From: an uncultured Pelagibacteraceae bacterium
GTDB taxonomy: Bacteria > Pseudomonadota > Alphaproteobacteria > Pelagibacterales > Pelagibacteraceae
Direction of reading: 5' to 3'
Assembly (NCBI GenBank): GCA_902569055.1
Contig: CACFSU010000008.1
Coordinates: 1 to 47,486 of the forward strand
Length of the DNA stretch: 47,486 bases
Shown here: positions 34,208 through 43,032 of the stretch, piece by piece
Layout of the letters: each line of letters begins with the position of its first letter
How positions within the stretch are numbered: the stretch's first letter is position 1
Notes under the pieces: model-generated
Databases searched by the model: none
What the model was told of the DNA's origin: nothing
The model's input: the letters and a program-made list of their open reading frames with translations, nothing else
Program-made: the position numbers and the translations under genes

Positions 34208-35745
34208 TTTGGATTTCTATTAAATGAAAAAATTAAAAAAATATACAATAAAATCATTAGTAAAAATATTTTATTACCAAATTTAGAAAAAATAGTTGTT
34301 TCAACAGTTCTTTTTTCTTTAAAGTCAATATATCCACTTTTACCAAGAAAAATTTTTTGTTCAGCTAATCCTATTGGATTAATTATAGCAGTAATGCCGT
34401 TATTAGATGATCTGATTACATATTTCCCACTCTCTATTGCCCTAAAAATACTGTGTGCATAATGTTGATATGGTCCAATTGAATTTCCAAACCAACCATC
34501 CTCAGAAATATTAACTATATAATCAAATTTATTATCTTTAAAAATCATACCAGAATAAATTATTTCGTAACAAATCAAAGGTAATATTTTAAATGAAAAA
34601 CTATTACTATTAATATCAATAATATCTCTTTTTAATCCACTACTATATGATTGATAATTATTAGTTAAAGATTTTAAACCTATGATCCTTAAGATTTTTT
34701 CTAATGGTAAAAATTCTCCAAATGGTACTAGTTTTACTTTTTCATAAGAATGAATCAAATTAAGTTCATTATCATAAATTGAAAAAGAGTTAAAAAATTT
34801 AGTCTTACCATTTTGAGTTTTTTGACTATTAATTCCTAGTCCTAATAAATGATTTTCATTAAACTTTTCATTAAATAAATATTTAAATTCAATAAGTTCA
34901 GATTGAGAAATATTTGGTATAATTCCTTCAGGCCATAAAAATAATATTTTATCGTTTAAAGATGGATTGCTAAGTTCAATTAGTTCATCTAAGACAGGAA
35001 TTGTCTCTGCTTCACCATAAAACCTCTCCAATTTTATATTGGATGATATTGCTCTGATAGTATAATTATTTTGTGTTAATTCTATATTTTGAAAATTTTT
35101 TACTTTAAAATAACCATTTAAATATAAAATAATTGGAGTTATTAAAAAGAAAATAAATATTATAATTTCCTGAGAAGATTTTTTTAATATAAAAATAGCA
35201 GGGCTTATAAATAATGAAATACAAAACATATTAAAAGCATATGTTCCAATAACTGATGTAATTTGCAATATTTCAATATGATTAAAAAAACTAAAAGCTA
35301 TTAAATTCCAAGGAAAACCAGTTAAAATTATACCTCTAATAAATTCTACTAAACCTAAAAGAAGAGCAAACAAAAAAAATAAACTTAAAGTTTTTTTAAA
35401 ATTTAAGATAAAGAAAAAAAAAGTAACTAAACCATAAAAAATTGCTAAAAATGCAGGTATTAAAATTACTGTAATTGGAATTAGAAATTTAAAATTAATA
35501 TCGAAAGTCAAAGAAATTGAAATCCAATATAGATTTGTAAAAAAATATCCAAATCCAAATAACCATCCATAAAAAAATGAGGTTTTTTTATTAATTAAAA
35601 ATTTTTTTTTCTTTAATAAAAAAATTAAAAATAAGCTAAAAGTTAAAAAATTTATAATAAAAAAATTATAAGGAGGTAAACTAAATGAACTTAAAGCCCC
35701 TAAAAAAAATAAATATAAAAATTCTAAATATTCTTTTTTATTCAA
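34204..35745 (-). CDS. lnt: Apolipoprotein N-acyltransferase
   Basis: A 513-residue inner-membrane enzyme that adds the third acyl chain to lipoproteins. The N-terminal half has about six to seven hydrophobic segments. The C-terminal half is a periplasmic nitrilase-like domain with the Glu-Lys-Cys triad: 'WPEGIIP' (near 267), '[14 protein letters not shown]' (near 337) and '[12 protein letters not shown]' (near 391). One more hydrophobic segment closes the protein. It is next to ybeY with a 1-bp gap; corC/ybeX, often between them, is absent. The lipoprotein genes at 8713 and 46901 are likely substrates. Confidence 0.95.
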   Translation of the reverse strand: MNKKEYLEFLYLFFLGALSSFSLPPYNFFIINFLTFSLFLIFLLKKKKFLINKKTSFFYGWLFGFGYFFTNLYWISISLTFDINFKFLIPITVILIPAFLAIFYGLVTFFFFILNFKKTLSLFFLFALLLGLVEFIRGIILTGFPWNLIAFSFFNHIEILQITSVIGTYAFNMFCISLFISPAIFILKKSSQEIIIFIFFLITPIILYLNGYFKVKNFQNIELTQNNYTIRAISSNIKLERFYGEAETIPVLDELIELSNPSLNDKILFLWPEGIIPNISQSELIEFKYLFNEKFNENHLLGLGINSQKTQNGKTKFFNSFSIYDNELNLIHSYEKVKLVPFGEFLPLEKILRIIGLKSLTNNYQSYSSGLKRDIIDINSNSFSFKILPLICYEIIYSGMIFKDNKFDYIVNISEDGWFGNSIGPYQHYAHSIFRAIESGKYVIRSSNNGITAIINPIGLAEQKIFLGKSGYIDFKEKRTVETTIFSKFGNKIFLLMILLYIFLIFSFNRNPK

Positions 35746-35746
35746 G

Positions 35747-36208
35747 CTAGTTAACTTTTTTTATAACTGATTGATATATTTTTTCTTCTTCAATAATCAT
35801 TTTTTTATAATCTTTAAGTGTCACATGATCAAAACCTAACAAATGTAAAAATCCATGAATAAAAGTTTTTATAACTTTATGTTTAAAAATTCTAAGTTTT
35901 TGTTTTTTTGGTTTATTCATATAATTAAAACTCATAATTATATCTCCTAAATAAAAATTATTTTCTAATTTTTTTTTTCTTTTTACTGGAAAAGATAATA
36001 TATCAGTCGGTTTATCCTTATCTCTAAATTGTTTATTTAATTTTTTAATATTATTATTGTTTGATAGTAACAAAGTTAAATAAATTTTTTTATTAATAAA
36101 TTTATATTTCTTAGGAAATGCTTTGCAGACTTTGTAAAAAAAATCCTCTTTTTTCCTTATTTTTTTTGACCAATTAATATCTTCGGACAAAACATCAAGA
36201 TTAATCAT
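35747..36208 (-). CDS. ybeY: Endoribonuclease/rRNA maturation factor YbeY
   Basis: A 153-residue metalloprotein involved in 16S rRNA 3' maturation and ribosome quality control. The zinc signature H-x3-H-x5-H is in 'FIHGFLHLLGFDHVT' (near residues 116-130), and 'FRDKDKPTDILSFP' is the other conserved block. It overlaps phoH by 8 bp. The phoH-ybeY-lnt order is common in proteobacteria. Confidence 0.95.
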   Translation of the reverse strand: MINLDVLSEDINWSKKIRKKEDFFYKVCKAFPKKYKFINKKIYLTLLLSNNNNIKKLNKQFRDKDKPTDILSFPVKRKKKLENNFYLGDIIMSFNYMNKPKKQKLRIFKHKVIKTFIHGFLHLLGFDHVTLKDYKKMIIEEEKIYQSVIKKVN

Positions 36209-37199
36209 TATGATTACTGTATGCTTTTACAATTTTAGAAACCAAAGGATGTCTAACTACATCAGAGTGATCAAAGTCTATAACAGAAATTTCATTTAAA
36301 TGAGATAAAAGTTTTTTTGATTTATCTAACCCTGACATATTTTTATTTGGTAGATCAATTTGTGAAGGATCTCCATTCACAACAATTTTTGAATTTTCAC
36401 CTATTCTTGTTAAGAACATTTTAATTTGCATATCACTAGCATTTTGAGCCTCATCTAAAATCGCAAAAGAATTTTTTAATGTTCTTCCTCTCATAAATGC
36501 TAAAGGTGCTATTTCAATATCTCCAATTTCAATCATTCTTTGAATTTTTTCAAAATGGAATAGATCATATAAAGAATCATACAAAGGTCTTAGATAAGGA
36601 TCTACTTTTTCTTTCATATCTCCAGGTAAAAAACCTAATCTTTCTCCGGCTTCAACAGCTGGTCTAGATAAAATAATTCTTTCAATTTTTTTTTCCAAAA
36701 GCATTGTTAAACCTATTGCTACTGCTAAAAAAGTTTTCCCAGTACCAGCTGGACCTGCAGAAATAACTATGTCACTTTGTCTTAGAGCTCTGACATATTC
36801 TTTTTGTTTTTCAGATCTAGGAATAATTGATTTTTTTGGAGTCTTAATAATATCACTAATATTTTGTTTTTTTACTTTTTCATTAATCATAAATTTATCA
36901 ATTGACGATAGTACATCTTTATTTTCAACGCTTCCATTATTTATAAATTGGTTCGCCAAGAATTGAATGGCATTTTTAATTATTTCATTTTTATCTGAGG
37001 AAGATTTTATTAAGATTGAATTTCCTCTAGAATATAAATTGACATCAGCAAGTTTTTCTAGTTCTTTCAGATTTTTATTAAACTCACCAACAACCCCCAT
37101 TAATAACTCATTATCATGAAATATTACGCTTAAAGTATTGTTATCTGAATAAACAAATTTTAAATTTGTATCAAAACTTTTTTTAGTATTAATTTTCAA
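36201..37199 (-). CDS. ybeZ: PhoH-like ATPase (YbeZ)
   Basis: A 332-residue PhoH-family ATPase. Walker A 'GPAGTGKTFLAVAIGL' is near residue 155 and Walker B 'AILDEAQNAS' near 250, with the characteristic 'RGRTLKNSFAILDEAQN' and 'NGDPSQIDLP'. The short N-terminal region is KH-like. YbeZ works with YbeY in RNA metabolism, consistent with the 8-bp overlap. miaB lies 3 bp upstream. Confidence 0.94.
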   Translation of the reverse strand: MKINTKKSFDTNLKFVYSDNNTLSVIFHDNELLMGVVGEFNKNLKELEKLADVNLYSRGNSILIKSSSDKNEIIKNAIQFLANQFINNGSVENKDVLSSIDKFMINEKVKKQNISDIIKTPKKSIIPRSEKQKEYVRALRQSDIVISAGPAGTGKTFLAVAIGLTMLLEKKIERIILSRPAVEAGERLGFLPGDMKEKVDPYLRPLYDSLYDLFHFEKIQRMIEIGDIEIAPLAFMRGRTLKNSFAILDEAQNASDMQIKMFLTRIGENSKIVVNGDPSQIDLPNKNMSGLDKSKKLLSHLNEISVIDFDHSDVVRHPLVSKIVKAYSNHND

Positions 37200-37202
37200 A
37201 TT

Positions 37203-38531
37203 TTAAGCCACCTTCTGATGGGTTGAGTCAATTGAAGCTCCAAATAAAGTATTTTGATTACTTTCAAGAATTTTAACCTTCACAATTTTACCAATTAAAT
37301 TATCACTACCATTAAATACAACAGATGTCATGTGCTCTGATCTTCCAAAAAGTTTAGTCTTATCATCAGTACGATTTTCAACTAAAACATTAATTATTTT
37401 ACTTTCTAAAGATTTATTCACTTCTCTCTGATTTTTAAATAAAATATTCTGTACTGTTTCAAGTCTAAATAATGATTCTTTTTTATCTAAAATCTCTAAT
37501 TTTGAAGCAACAGTCCCTGGACGAGGGCTAAAAATAAAAGAAAAAGAATTTATAAATTTAATTTCTTTTATTAAATTGACTGTATCCTTGAAATCTTTTT
37601 CATTTTCTCCTGGGTAGGCAATTATAAAATCACTAGAAAATTCAATTTTAGTATTAATTTTTTTTAATTTATATACTGTTTCAAGATATTCTTTAATATT
37701 ATGTTTTCTGTTCATAAGTTTTAAAACTTTATCAGACCCACTTTGAACTGGAAGATGGACTAAGGGCATTAATTTTTTTGAATATTTATAAACTTCTATT
37801 AAATCCTCAGTCATATCTTTTGGATGTGAGGTAGTATAACGAATACGTTCAACGCCACGAAATTTTTCTATCTCTAATATCAAATTTGATAATCTTAAGT
37901 CTTTATAATGATAAGCATTTACGTTTTGTCCTAAAAGGATAATTTCTTTAGTACCATTATCTATTAAATTTTTAACTTCATCTAATATTTGATTAAACGG
38001 CCTTGAATACTCAGGTCCCCTTGTATAAGGCACTACACAAAAGTGACAAAATTTATCACAACCTTCTTGTATTGTTAAAAAGGATGAAACTTTTTTCGAT
38101 TTATTTTTTATTTTACTTAAATAATCAAATTTTGAAACTACATCAAATTCTGTTTCTTCTATTTTTTTATTATTATATTTATAATTTAGAATTATATCAT
38201 TAATTTTATGATAAGATTGAGGTCCTACAACTAAATCAATATAGGGTTCTCTTTTTAACATTTCTTCATTTTCTGCTTGAGCAACACAACCAGTAACTAT
38301 TATTAAGGGTTTAGATTTTGATTTAAAAGTTTTTTTTACTCTCCCAATATCATGATAGACTTTTTCTTTAGCTTTATCGCGAATATGGCATGTATTTAAA
38401 AGATAACAATCTGCATCTTGATATTTATCAGTTTTAATATAGCCAATTTTTTTTAAAGTATCATAAATACGATTTGAGTCATACTCGTTCATTTGACAGC
38501 CAAATGTTTTGATAAATATTTTTTGATCCAT
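37203..38531 (-). CDS. miaB: tRNA-2-methylthio-N6-isopentenyladenosine methylthiotransferase MiaB
   Basis: A 442-residue radical-SAM enzyme that adds a methylthio group to i6A37 of tRNA. 'IKTFGCQMNEYDSNRI' opens the UPF0004 domain with the first cluster cysteine; further cysteines are in 'LLNTCHIR' and 'VTGCVAQAE'. The radical-SAM motif 'CDKFCHFC' is near residues 157-164. A TRAM domain ends the protein. The tRNA-Leu at 3658 has an A at position 37 next to A36, the kind of substrate MiaA/MiaB use. Confidence 0.96.
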   Translation of the reverse strand: MDQKIFIKTFGCQMNEYDSNRIYDTLKKIGYIKTDKYQDADCYLLNTCHIRDKAKEKVYHDIGRVKKTFKSKSKPLIIVTGCVAQAENEEMLKREPYIDLVVGPQSYHKINDIILNYKYNNKKIEETEFDVVSKFDYLSKIKNKSKKVSSFLTIQEGCDKFCHFCVVPYTRGPEYSRPFNQILDEVKNLIDNGTKEIILLGQNVNAYHYKDLRLSNLILEIEKFRGVERIRYTTSHPKDMTEDLIEVYKYSKKLMPLVHLPVQSGSDKVLKLMNRKHNIKEYLETVYKLKKINTKIEFSSDFIIAYPGENEKDFKDTVNLIKEIKFINSFSFIFSPRPGTVASKLEILDKKESLFRLETVQNILFKNQREVNKSLESKIINVLVENRTDDKTKLFGRSEHMTSVVFNGSDNLIGKIVKVKILESNQNTLFGASIDSTHQKVA

Positions 38532-38537
38532 TAATAA

Positions 38538-38951
38538 TTATTGAGATTTTTTTTTAACACCATAAAGTTCTAATTTGTGATCAACTAGTGTATAACCATG
38601 TTTTTCAGCTACTTTTTTTTGCAGCTCTTCAATTTCATTATCTACAAATTCAATAATTTCTCCTGTCTTAACATCAATCAAATGATCATGATGTCCTTCA
38701 TTTAATTCTTCATATCTAGCTTTGCCTCCTTTAAATTCATGTTTTGTTAAAATTCCAGACTCCTCAAATAATTTTACTGTTCTATAAACTGTTGCAATAC
38801 TGATTTTAGGATCAATTTTAGAAACACGATTATATAATTCATCTACATCTGGATGGTCAGAAGACTCGGACATTACTTTTGCTATAATTTTTCTTTGATC
38901 AGTTAACTTAACTCCTTTTAATAAACATTTTTTTTCTATTGTTTCTGACAT
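38538..38951 (-). CDS. fur: Fur-family metal regulator (Fur/Mur)
   Basis: A 137-residue winged-helix regulator. The DNA-binding region includes 'LTDQRKIIAKVMSESSDHP' and 'ISIATVYRTVKLFEESGILT'. Metal ligands are in 'HHDHLIDVKTGEIIEF' and the C-terminal 'EKHGYTLVDHKLELYGV'. The C-x-x-C structural zinc pair of gamma-proteobacterial Fur is missing, as in alphaproteobacterial Fur/Mur. Sequence alone does not tell whether it senses iron or manganese. It lies between tsaB and miaB on the same strand, as in many alphaproteobacteria. It is a separate protein from the Irr at 23190-23589. Confidence 0.93.
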   Translation of the reverse strand: MSETIEKKCLLKGVKLTDQRKIIAKVMSESSDHPDVDELYNRVSKIDPKISIATVYRTVKLFEESGILTKHEFKGGKARYEELNEGHHDHLIDVKTGEIIEFVDNEIEELQKKVAEKHGYTLVDHKLELYGVKKKSQ

Positions 38952-38959
38952 AATTAATT

Positions 38960-39346
38960 TTAACTTAAATAAATAGGATTAATCAAATTTTTTTTAATCT
39001 TTAATTTATCACATAATAAGGGAATATTTTCATATTTCTCCTTATTCTTATTTTCAAAATCTTCAAAACTAAAGCAGTAATAATCAATTTTTTTAGCAAC
39101 ATAAAATGCTTTAACTACTGCTAAAGAGTTTCTTATTCCGGCGAAACTTCCAGGACCACGATTTACGTATACTTTAGAAATATTTTCAATTTTTAATTTG
39201 TAAATATTTAAAAAATCGTTAATTAAAATAACTATTTTTTCATAATTAGTTTTACTATTTTCATAACTAACACTATAAATATTTTTATCTTTCATGAGCA
39301 TTAAAAATATTTTTTCATTAGCTGCATCAATAATTAACTTATTCAT
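38960..39346 (-). CDS. tsaB: Shortened TsaB (t6A synthesis partner)
   Basis: TsaB pairs with TsaD to make threonylcarbamoyl-adenosine at position 37 of tRNA. The start 'MNKLIIDAANEKIFLMLM' fits the ASKHA first strand, and 'VNRGPGSFAGIRNSLAVVKAF' (near residues 62-82, here split as 'RGPGSFAGIRNS') is the family hallmark. At 128 residues it is about 100 shorter than usual. It still ends 'INPIYLS', like the normal C-terminal '-P-x-YLR', so the middle of the C-terminal lobe seems deleted and not the end. rimI, usually next, is absent. Its first 18 codons overlap the divergent deacetylase gene. Confidence 0.85.
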   Translation of the reverse strand: MNKLIIDAANEKIFLMLMKDKNIYSVSYENSKTNYEKIVILINDFLNIYKLKIENISKVYVNRGPGSFAGIRNSLAVVKAFYVAKKIDYYCFSFEDFENKNKEKYENIPLLCDKLKIKKNLINPIYLS

Positions 39347-40355
39347 AATTTTTTTTTATTTTTCAATAAATTCTAAAGCAGAAGAAAATAATATCAAACA
39401 ATATTCAAAAGATGAGGGTATTTTATCTATTATGTATCATCGTTTTAATGAGCATAAATATCCTTCAACAAATATTCAAATAGATATATTTTATGAACAC
39501 ATAAAATTAATAAAAAATTCAAATTATCAATTTATAAACCTTAATGATTTTATTGAAAACTTTGATAAAGCAAAAAATCAAAAAAAAATTCTCATAACTA
39601 TTGATGATGGATTTATTTCTTTTTATAAAAATGCTTGGCCTTTTATAAAAAAAAATAAAATTCCTTTTATTTTATTTGTTTCGACCGAACCAGTTGGAAA
39701 AAAAGGATATATGAATTGGGAACAAATCAAAGAAATTGAAAAAGAAGATTTTACAGCTATAGGACATCATTCACATTCACATGAATATTTGATTAATAAA
39801 AGTAACTCAGAATTTATTTTAGATATAGAAAAAGCTAACGAATTATTTTTAAAAAATATTGGCTACATTCCTAACGTTTTTTCGTATCCTTTTGGTGAAT
39901 ATTCAGAATTTATGAGAAACTACATTTCAAAAAATTTTGACTTTGCTTTCGGACAGCATTCAGGTGTTATAGATTTAAATAAGGAAAAATTTGAGTTACC
40001 TCGATTTCCAATTAATGAAAATTATGGAACATTAGATAGATTTAAATCAATAATAAACACTTTCCCACTTCAATATAAAAAAATACTTCCTTTAGAAAAA
40101 AAATTAAATAAAGAAAATAATCCTCCAAATTTTCAAGTAGAATTTTTTATAGAACAAAAAAATATTCAAAATATTAATTGTTTTTCTAATGAAGGAAATA
40201 TTTGGGAAAAATCTAATATCAAAATTAATGAAAATATTTTAACAATAAAATTTAGAGAACCTTTTAAACCTAGAAGAGGAAGAATTAATTGTTCATTGAA
40301 CGATAATGGTAAATGGAGATGGTTTGGGACTCAATTTGTAATAAAAGAAAATTAA
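39294..40355 (+). CDS. Polysaccharide deacetylase (NodB-homology) family protein, secreted
   Basis: A 353-residue protein with a signal sequence (hydrophobic 'IINLFIIFFYFSI', likely cleaved near 'SKA-EE'). The NodB domain has 'ILITIDDGFISF' (metal and catalytic Asp pair, near residue 102) and 'IGHHSHSHEYL' (metal histidines, near 157), then 'SYPFGEYSEF'. Such enzymes remove acetyl groups from cell-surface glycans; the substrate is unknown. No start codon exists in frame after the tsaB start, and the signal peptide needs these codons, so the 53-bp divergent overlap with tsaB looks real. The C-terminal 100 residues match nothing I recognise. Confidence 0.87.
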   Translation: MSIKNIFSLAASIINLFIIFFYFSINSKAEENNIKQYSKDEGILSIMYHRFNEHKYPSTNIQIDIFYEHIKLIKNSNYQFINLNDFIENFDKAKNQKKILITIDDGFISFYKNAWPFIKKNKIPFILFVSTEPVGKKGYMNWEQIKEIEKEDFTAIGHHSHSHEYLINKSNSEFILDIEKANELFLKNIGYIPNVFSYPFGEYSEFMRNYISKNFDFAFGQHSGVIDLNKEKFELPRFPINENYGTLDRFKSIINTFPLQYKKILPLEKKLNKENNPPNFQVEFFIEQKNIQNINCFSNEGNIWEKSNIKINENILTIKFREPFKPRRGRINCSLNDNGKWRWFGTQFVIKEN

Positions 40356-41431
40356 ATTAAGCTCTCAAGCTCGATACTAGAGGGTAATAATTTAGCATCA
40401 TCAAAATCTTTTAAATTATTTTGTAAAATAATTTTTTGTAATACCTCTACATACTGATCTCCAGTCTGAGCATACTCATCTAAATGTTTTGAGAGAATAA
40501 TGCTATCTAATGGCTTACCCAAGTCTCTAAGTTGAGCTCTAGCTAATCTAAATTCCTTATAAGAAGAGTGAGTATTTAAGTTTCTCTGATATGCTCTTAC
40601 AGAAGCTTGTAGAATGTTAAATTTCATTACTTTATGTCCTTCATCCTTTTCAGCTTCTTTAGGCTTCAGCCCTTCTCCTGACCAAGTCCATTGACCAAAA
40701 AGTGCATTTCCCTCTTGAGCAAATCTTGAAGTGCCCCATCCTGTCTCCTTAGCAGCTTGGGCTAAAGCTAAAGAAACTGGTATCTCGTCCATTCTAATTT
40801 TTAAAATTAATAAATCTTTTGAAGGAATTCCATATTGTTTATATTTCTTATCTAACCATTTTTTTTCAAGGTCAGTATTATTACTTTTATTTATTATTCC
40901 AAAAAGTCTTGTTCGATCCAATTTAATATTACTATTTTCCTGTAAAATTAAAGGCAAAATGATCTGAATGAATAATTCTTTTCTTTTCTTAGTATTTTCG
41001 ATCATTTTGATTTCTCTTGGAAGGAGAGTAAGAGCTATAGGTTTTACTAATTTATTTTTTCTTATATCCTCTAATTTATAATTAGTGTCTTCATATAATT
41101 GTTTAATTGTTGAAGCATCTAATCTTACAGTATCAGTTTCTTTTTCATTTAAACTGTAAATATCTACTAATAAATCTCTTTCATCATAATTTTCATTAAA
41201 ATTTTCATTATTTTTTTTATCAAGTGTATAAGCTAAAATTACTTTTGAGTTGTTTTTAAATTCTTTGGTGTTTAAAATTTTATTGTTAGCAAAATTTATG
41301 ATTAAAGGTAGAGAATAAAAAAAGAAAATTAATACAAAACTACACAGAAGTATTCTTGCTATAGATCCAAGGTTATTATCATCTATAGTTTTAAAAATTT
41401 TAACTTTTTTTTTATTAATAATTTTTTTCAT
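40352..41431 (-). CDS. Bax-like glucosaminidase (peptidoglycan hydrolase) with N-terminal membrane anchor
   Basis: A 359-residue protein with a basic cytoplasmic start, one membrane segment ('ILLCSFVLIFFFYSLPLII', residues 27-45) and a C-terminal glucosaminidase domain: 'LALAQAAKETGWGTSRFAQE' with the catalytic Glu (near 230), 'NALFGQWTW' and 'VRAYQRNLNTHSSYKEFR'. This matches the Bax/FlgJ-like branch of GH73-related enzymes. It probably trims peptidoglycan. Its end overlaps the convergent deacetylase gene by 4 bp; both may act on the envelope. Confidence 0.86.
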   Translation of the reverse strand: MKKIINKKKVKIFKTIDDNNLGSIARILLCSFVLIFFFYSLPLIINFANNKILNTKEFKNNSKVILAYTLDKKNNENFNENYDERDLLVDIYSLNEKETDTVRLDASTIKQLYEDTNYKLEDIRKNKLVKPIALTLLPREIKMIENTKKRKELFIQIILPLILQENSNIKLDRTRLFGIINKSNNTDLEKKWLDKKYKQYGIPSKDLLILKIRMDEIPVSLALAQAAKETGWGTSRFAQEGNALFGQWTWSGEGLKPKEAEKDEGHKVMKFNILQASVRAYQRNLNTHSSYKEFRLARAQLRDLGKPLDSIILSKHLDEYAQTGDQYVEVLQKIILQNNLKDFDDAKLLPSSIELESLI

Positions 41432-41434
41432 ATA

Positions 41435-41974
41435 CTAAATAGCAATTACTTCTTTAACTTCTGGTATATAATGACACAAAAGATTTTGAACACCCTGTTT
41501 TAAAGTCATTGTTGAGCTTGGACAGCCAGAGCAACTTCCTTGTAACTGAACTTTTACAATTCCATCTTGAAATTCTTTAAATTTTATATCTCCACCATCT
41601 TTTGTAACTGCTGGCCTGATTTTTTGATCAAGAATTTGAACAATTTTCTTTTCAATTTCGTTAAGACTTTCATTTGTTTCATTTATATCTTTATCAATGA
41701 CATGTTCTTTTCCAGAGGAATAATACTCATTAATAAAAGAAATAACTATATGCTTAATTTCTTCCCAACTAGTATCATCATATTTGTTAATTGAAATAAA
41801 ATCTCTATTCAAAAAAATTCCCTCTACACCATTAATTGAAAGGATATTTCTTATAAGTTCATTTTTAATATTATCCTTCTTAGTAATTTCAAATGATCCA
41901 CCATTTGATACAACTTTACCAGGGATAAACTTTAAAGAATTTGGATTAGGAGTTGTTTCTGTTTGAACAAACAT
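41435..41974 (-). CDS. NfuA-type Fe-S cluster carrier (Nfu N-domain plus NifU C-domain)
   Basis: A 179-residue scaffold/carrier that delivers Fe-S clusters. From ATG 41974 it begins 'MFVQTETTPNPNSLKFIPG', the defining start of the Nfu N-terminal domain. The frame extends 9 codons upstream, but without family similarity. The C-terminal NifU-like domain holds the cluster-binding 'GSCSGCPSSTMTLKQGV' with C-x-x-C. No isc or suf genes are in the window. trpS lies upstream on the same strand. Confidence 0.93.
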   Translation of the reverse strand: MFVQTETTPNPNSLKFIPGKVVSNGGSFEITKKDNIKNELIRNILSINGVEGIFLNRDFISINKYDDTSWEEIKHIVISFINEYYSSGKEHVIDKDINETNESLNEIEKKIVQILDQKIRPAVTKDGGDIKFKEFQDGIVKVQLQGSCSGCPSSTMTLKQGVQNLLCHYIPEVKEVIAI

Positions 41975-42026
41975 ATCTACTATATAATCAATAATTAACA
42001 AATTTGAACTACTTAAAAAAATTTGA

Positions 42027-43028
42027 TCAAAAACCTATAATTTCGTGTATTTTTTTAACTTTTTTTGATGCTATATTATCAGCTTTTTCATGACCTTCTT
42101 CAATAATCTTGTCTAAAAAATCTTTTTCATTCATTAACTTCTTTATTTCTTTAGAAATTGGATCAATTTTTTCAACTAAAACTTGAGTGAGTTTTTCTTT
42201 AAATTCAGAAAAATTTTTTCCTTCAAAAGTTTGAATTGTTTTATCTAAAGTTGAATTATTTAAACTTGAATATATTCCTAACAAATTTTTTGCTTCTGGT
42301 CTTTGTTCTAAATCACGACTATTTGAAGGTAAAGGCAAAGAATCCGTTTTAGCTTTTTTTATTTTATTAATTATTGAGTCCTTATCATCAGTTAAATTAA
42401 TTCTACTCAAGTCTGACGGTTCCGATTTGCTCATTTTTTTTGTTCCATCTTTTAAACTCATAATTCTTGAGAATTCTTTAAGAATTAATGGCTCTGGATT
42501 TTTCAAAAAATTTTCCACTTCAAAATCATTATTAAATTTTTGAGCAATATCTCTACAAAGCTCAAGATGTTGTTTTTGATCTTCTCCTACAGGTACATGA
42601 CTGGCTTCATATAAAAGTATATCTGCTGCCATTAATATAGGATAAGAGTATAAACCGACACTTGCTTTTTCTTTATCCTTTCCTGCTTTTTCTTTAAATT
42701 GTGTCATTCTATTTAACCAGCCCATTCTTGCAATGCAGCTTAATATCCAGGCAAACTCGGCATGAGCTGGAACTGTAGATTGTTTAAAAATAATACTTTT
42801 TTTTGGATCGATTCCACTAGCGACAAAAATTGCAACTATTTTTCTGATATTATTTCTTAATTCCCTTGGATCTTGTTTAACTGTAATAGCGTGCAAATCA
42901 ACAACACAAAAAACACATTGATTCTCCTTATCATTATTAAGTGCTACAAAATTTTTAATCGCCCCTAAATAATTTCCTAAATGAAGATTGCCTGTTGGTT
43001 GAACTCCTGAAAAAATTTTTTTACCCAT
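42027..43028 (-). CDS. trpS: Tryptophanyl-tRNA synthetase
   Basis: A 333-residue class I synthetase. The HIGH-like motif is 'GVQPTGNLHLGNYLGAIK' (residues 8-25) and the KMSKS loop is 'DGTKKMSKSEPSD' near residue 195. 'ADILLYEASHVPVGEDQKQH' near residue 135 is the conserved Trp-binding block. Length is normal. It is 4 bp downstream of murJ and probably shares its transcript. Confidence 0.97.
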   Translation of the reverse strand: MGKKIFSGVQPTGNLHLGNYLGAIKNFVALNNDKENQCVFCVVDLHAITVKQDPRELRNNIRKIVAIFVASGIDPKKSIIFKQSTVPAHAEFAWILSCIARMGWLNRMTQFKEKAGKDKEKASVGLYSYPILMAADILLYEASHVPVGEDQKQHLELCRDIAQKFNNDFEVENFLKNPEPLILKEFSRIMSLKDGTKKMSKSEPSDLSRINLTDDKDSIINKIKKAKTDSLPLPSNSRDLEQRPEAKNLLGIYSSLNNSTLDKTIQTFEGKNFSEFKEKLTQVLVEKIDPISKEIKKLMNEKDFLDKIIEEGHEKADNIASKKVKKIHEIIGF

Positions 43029-43032
43029 AAAA

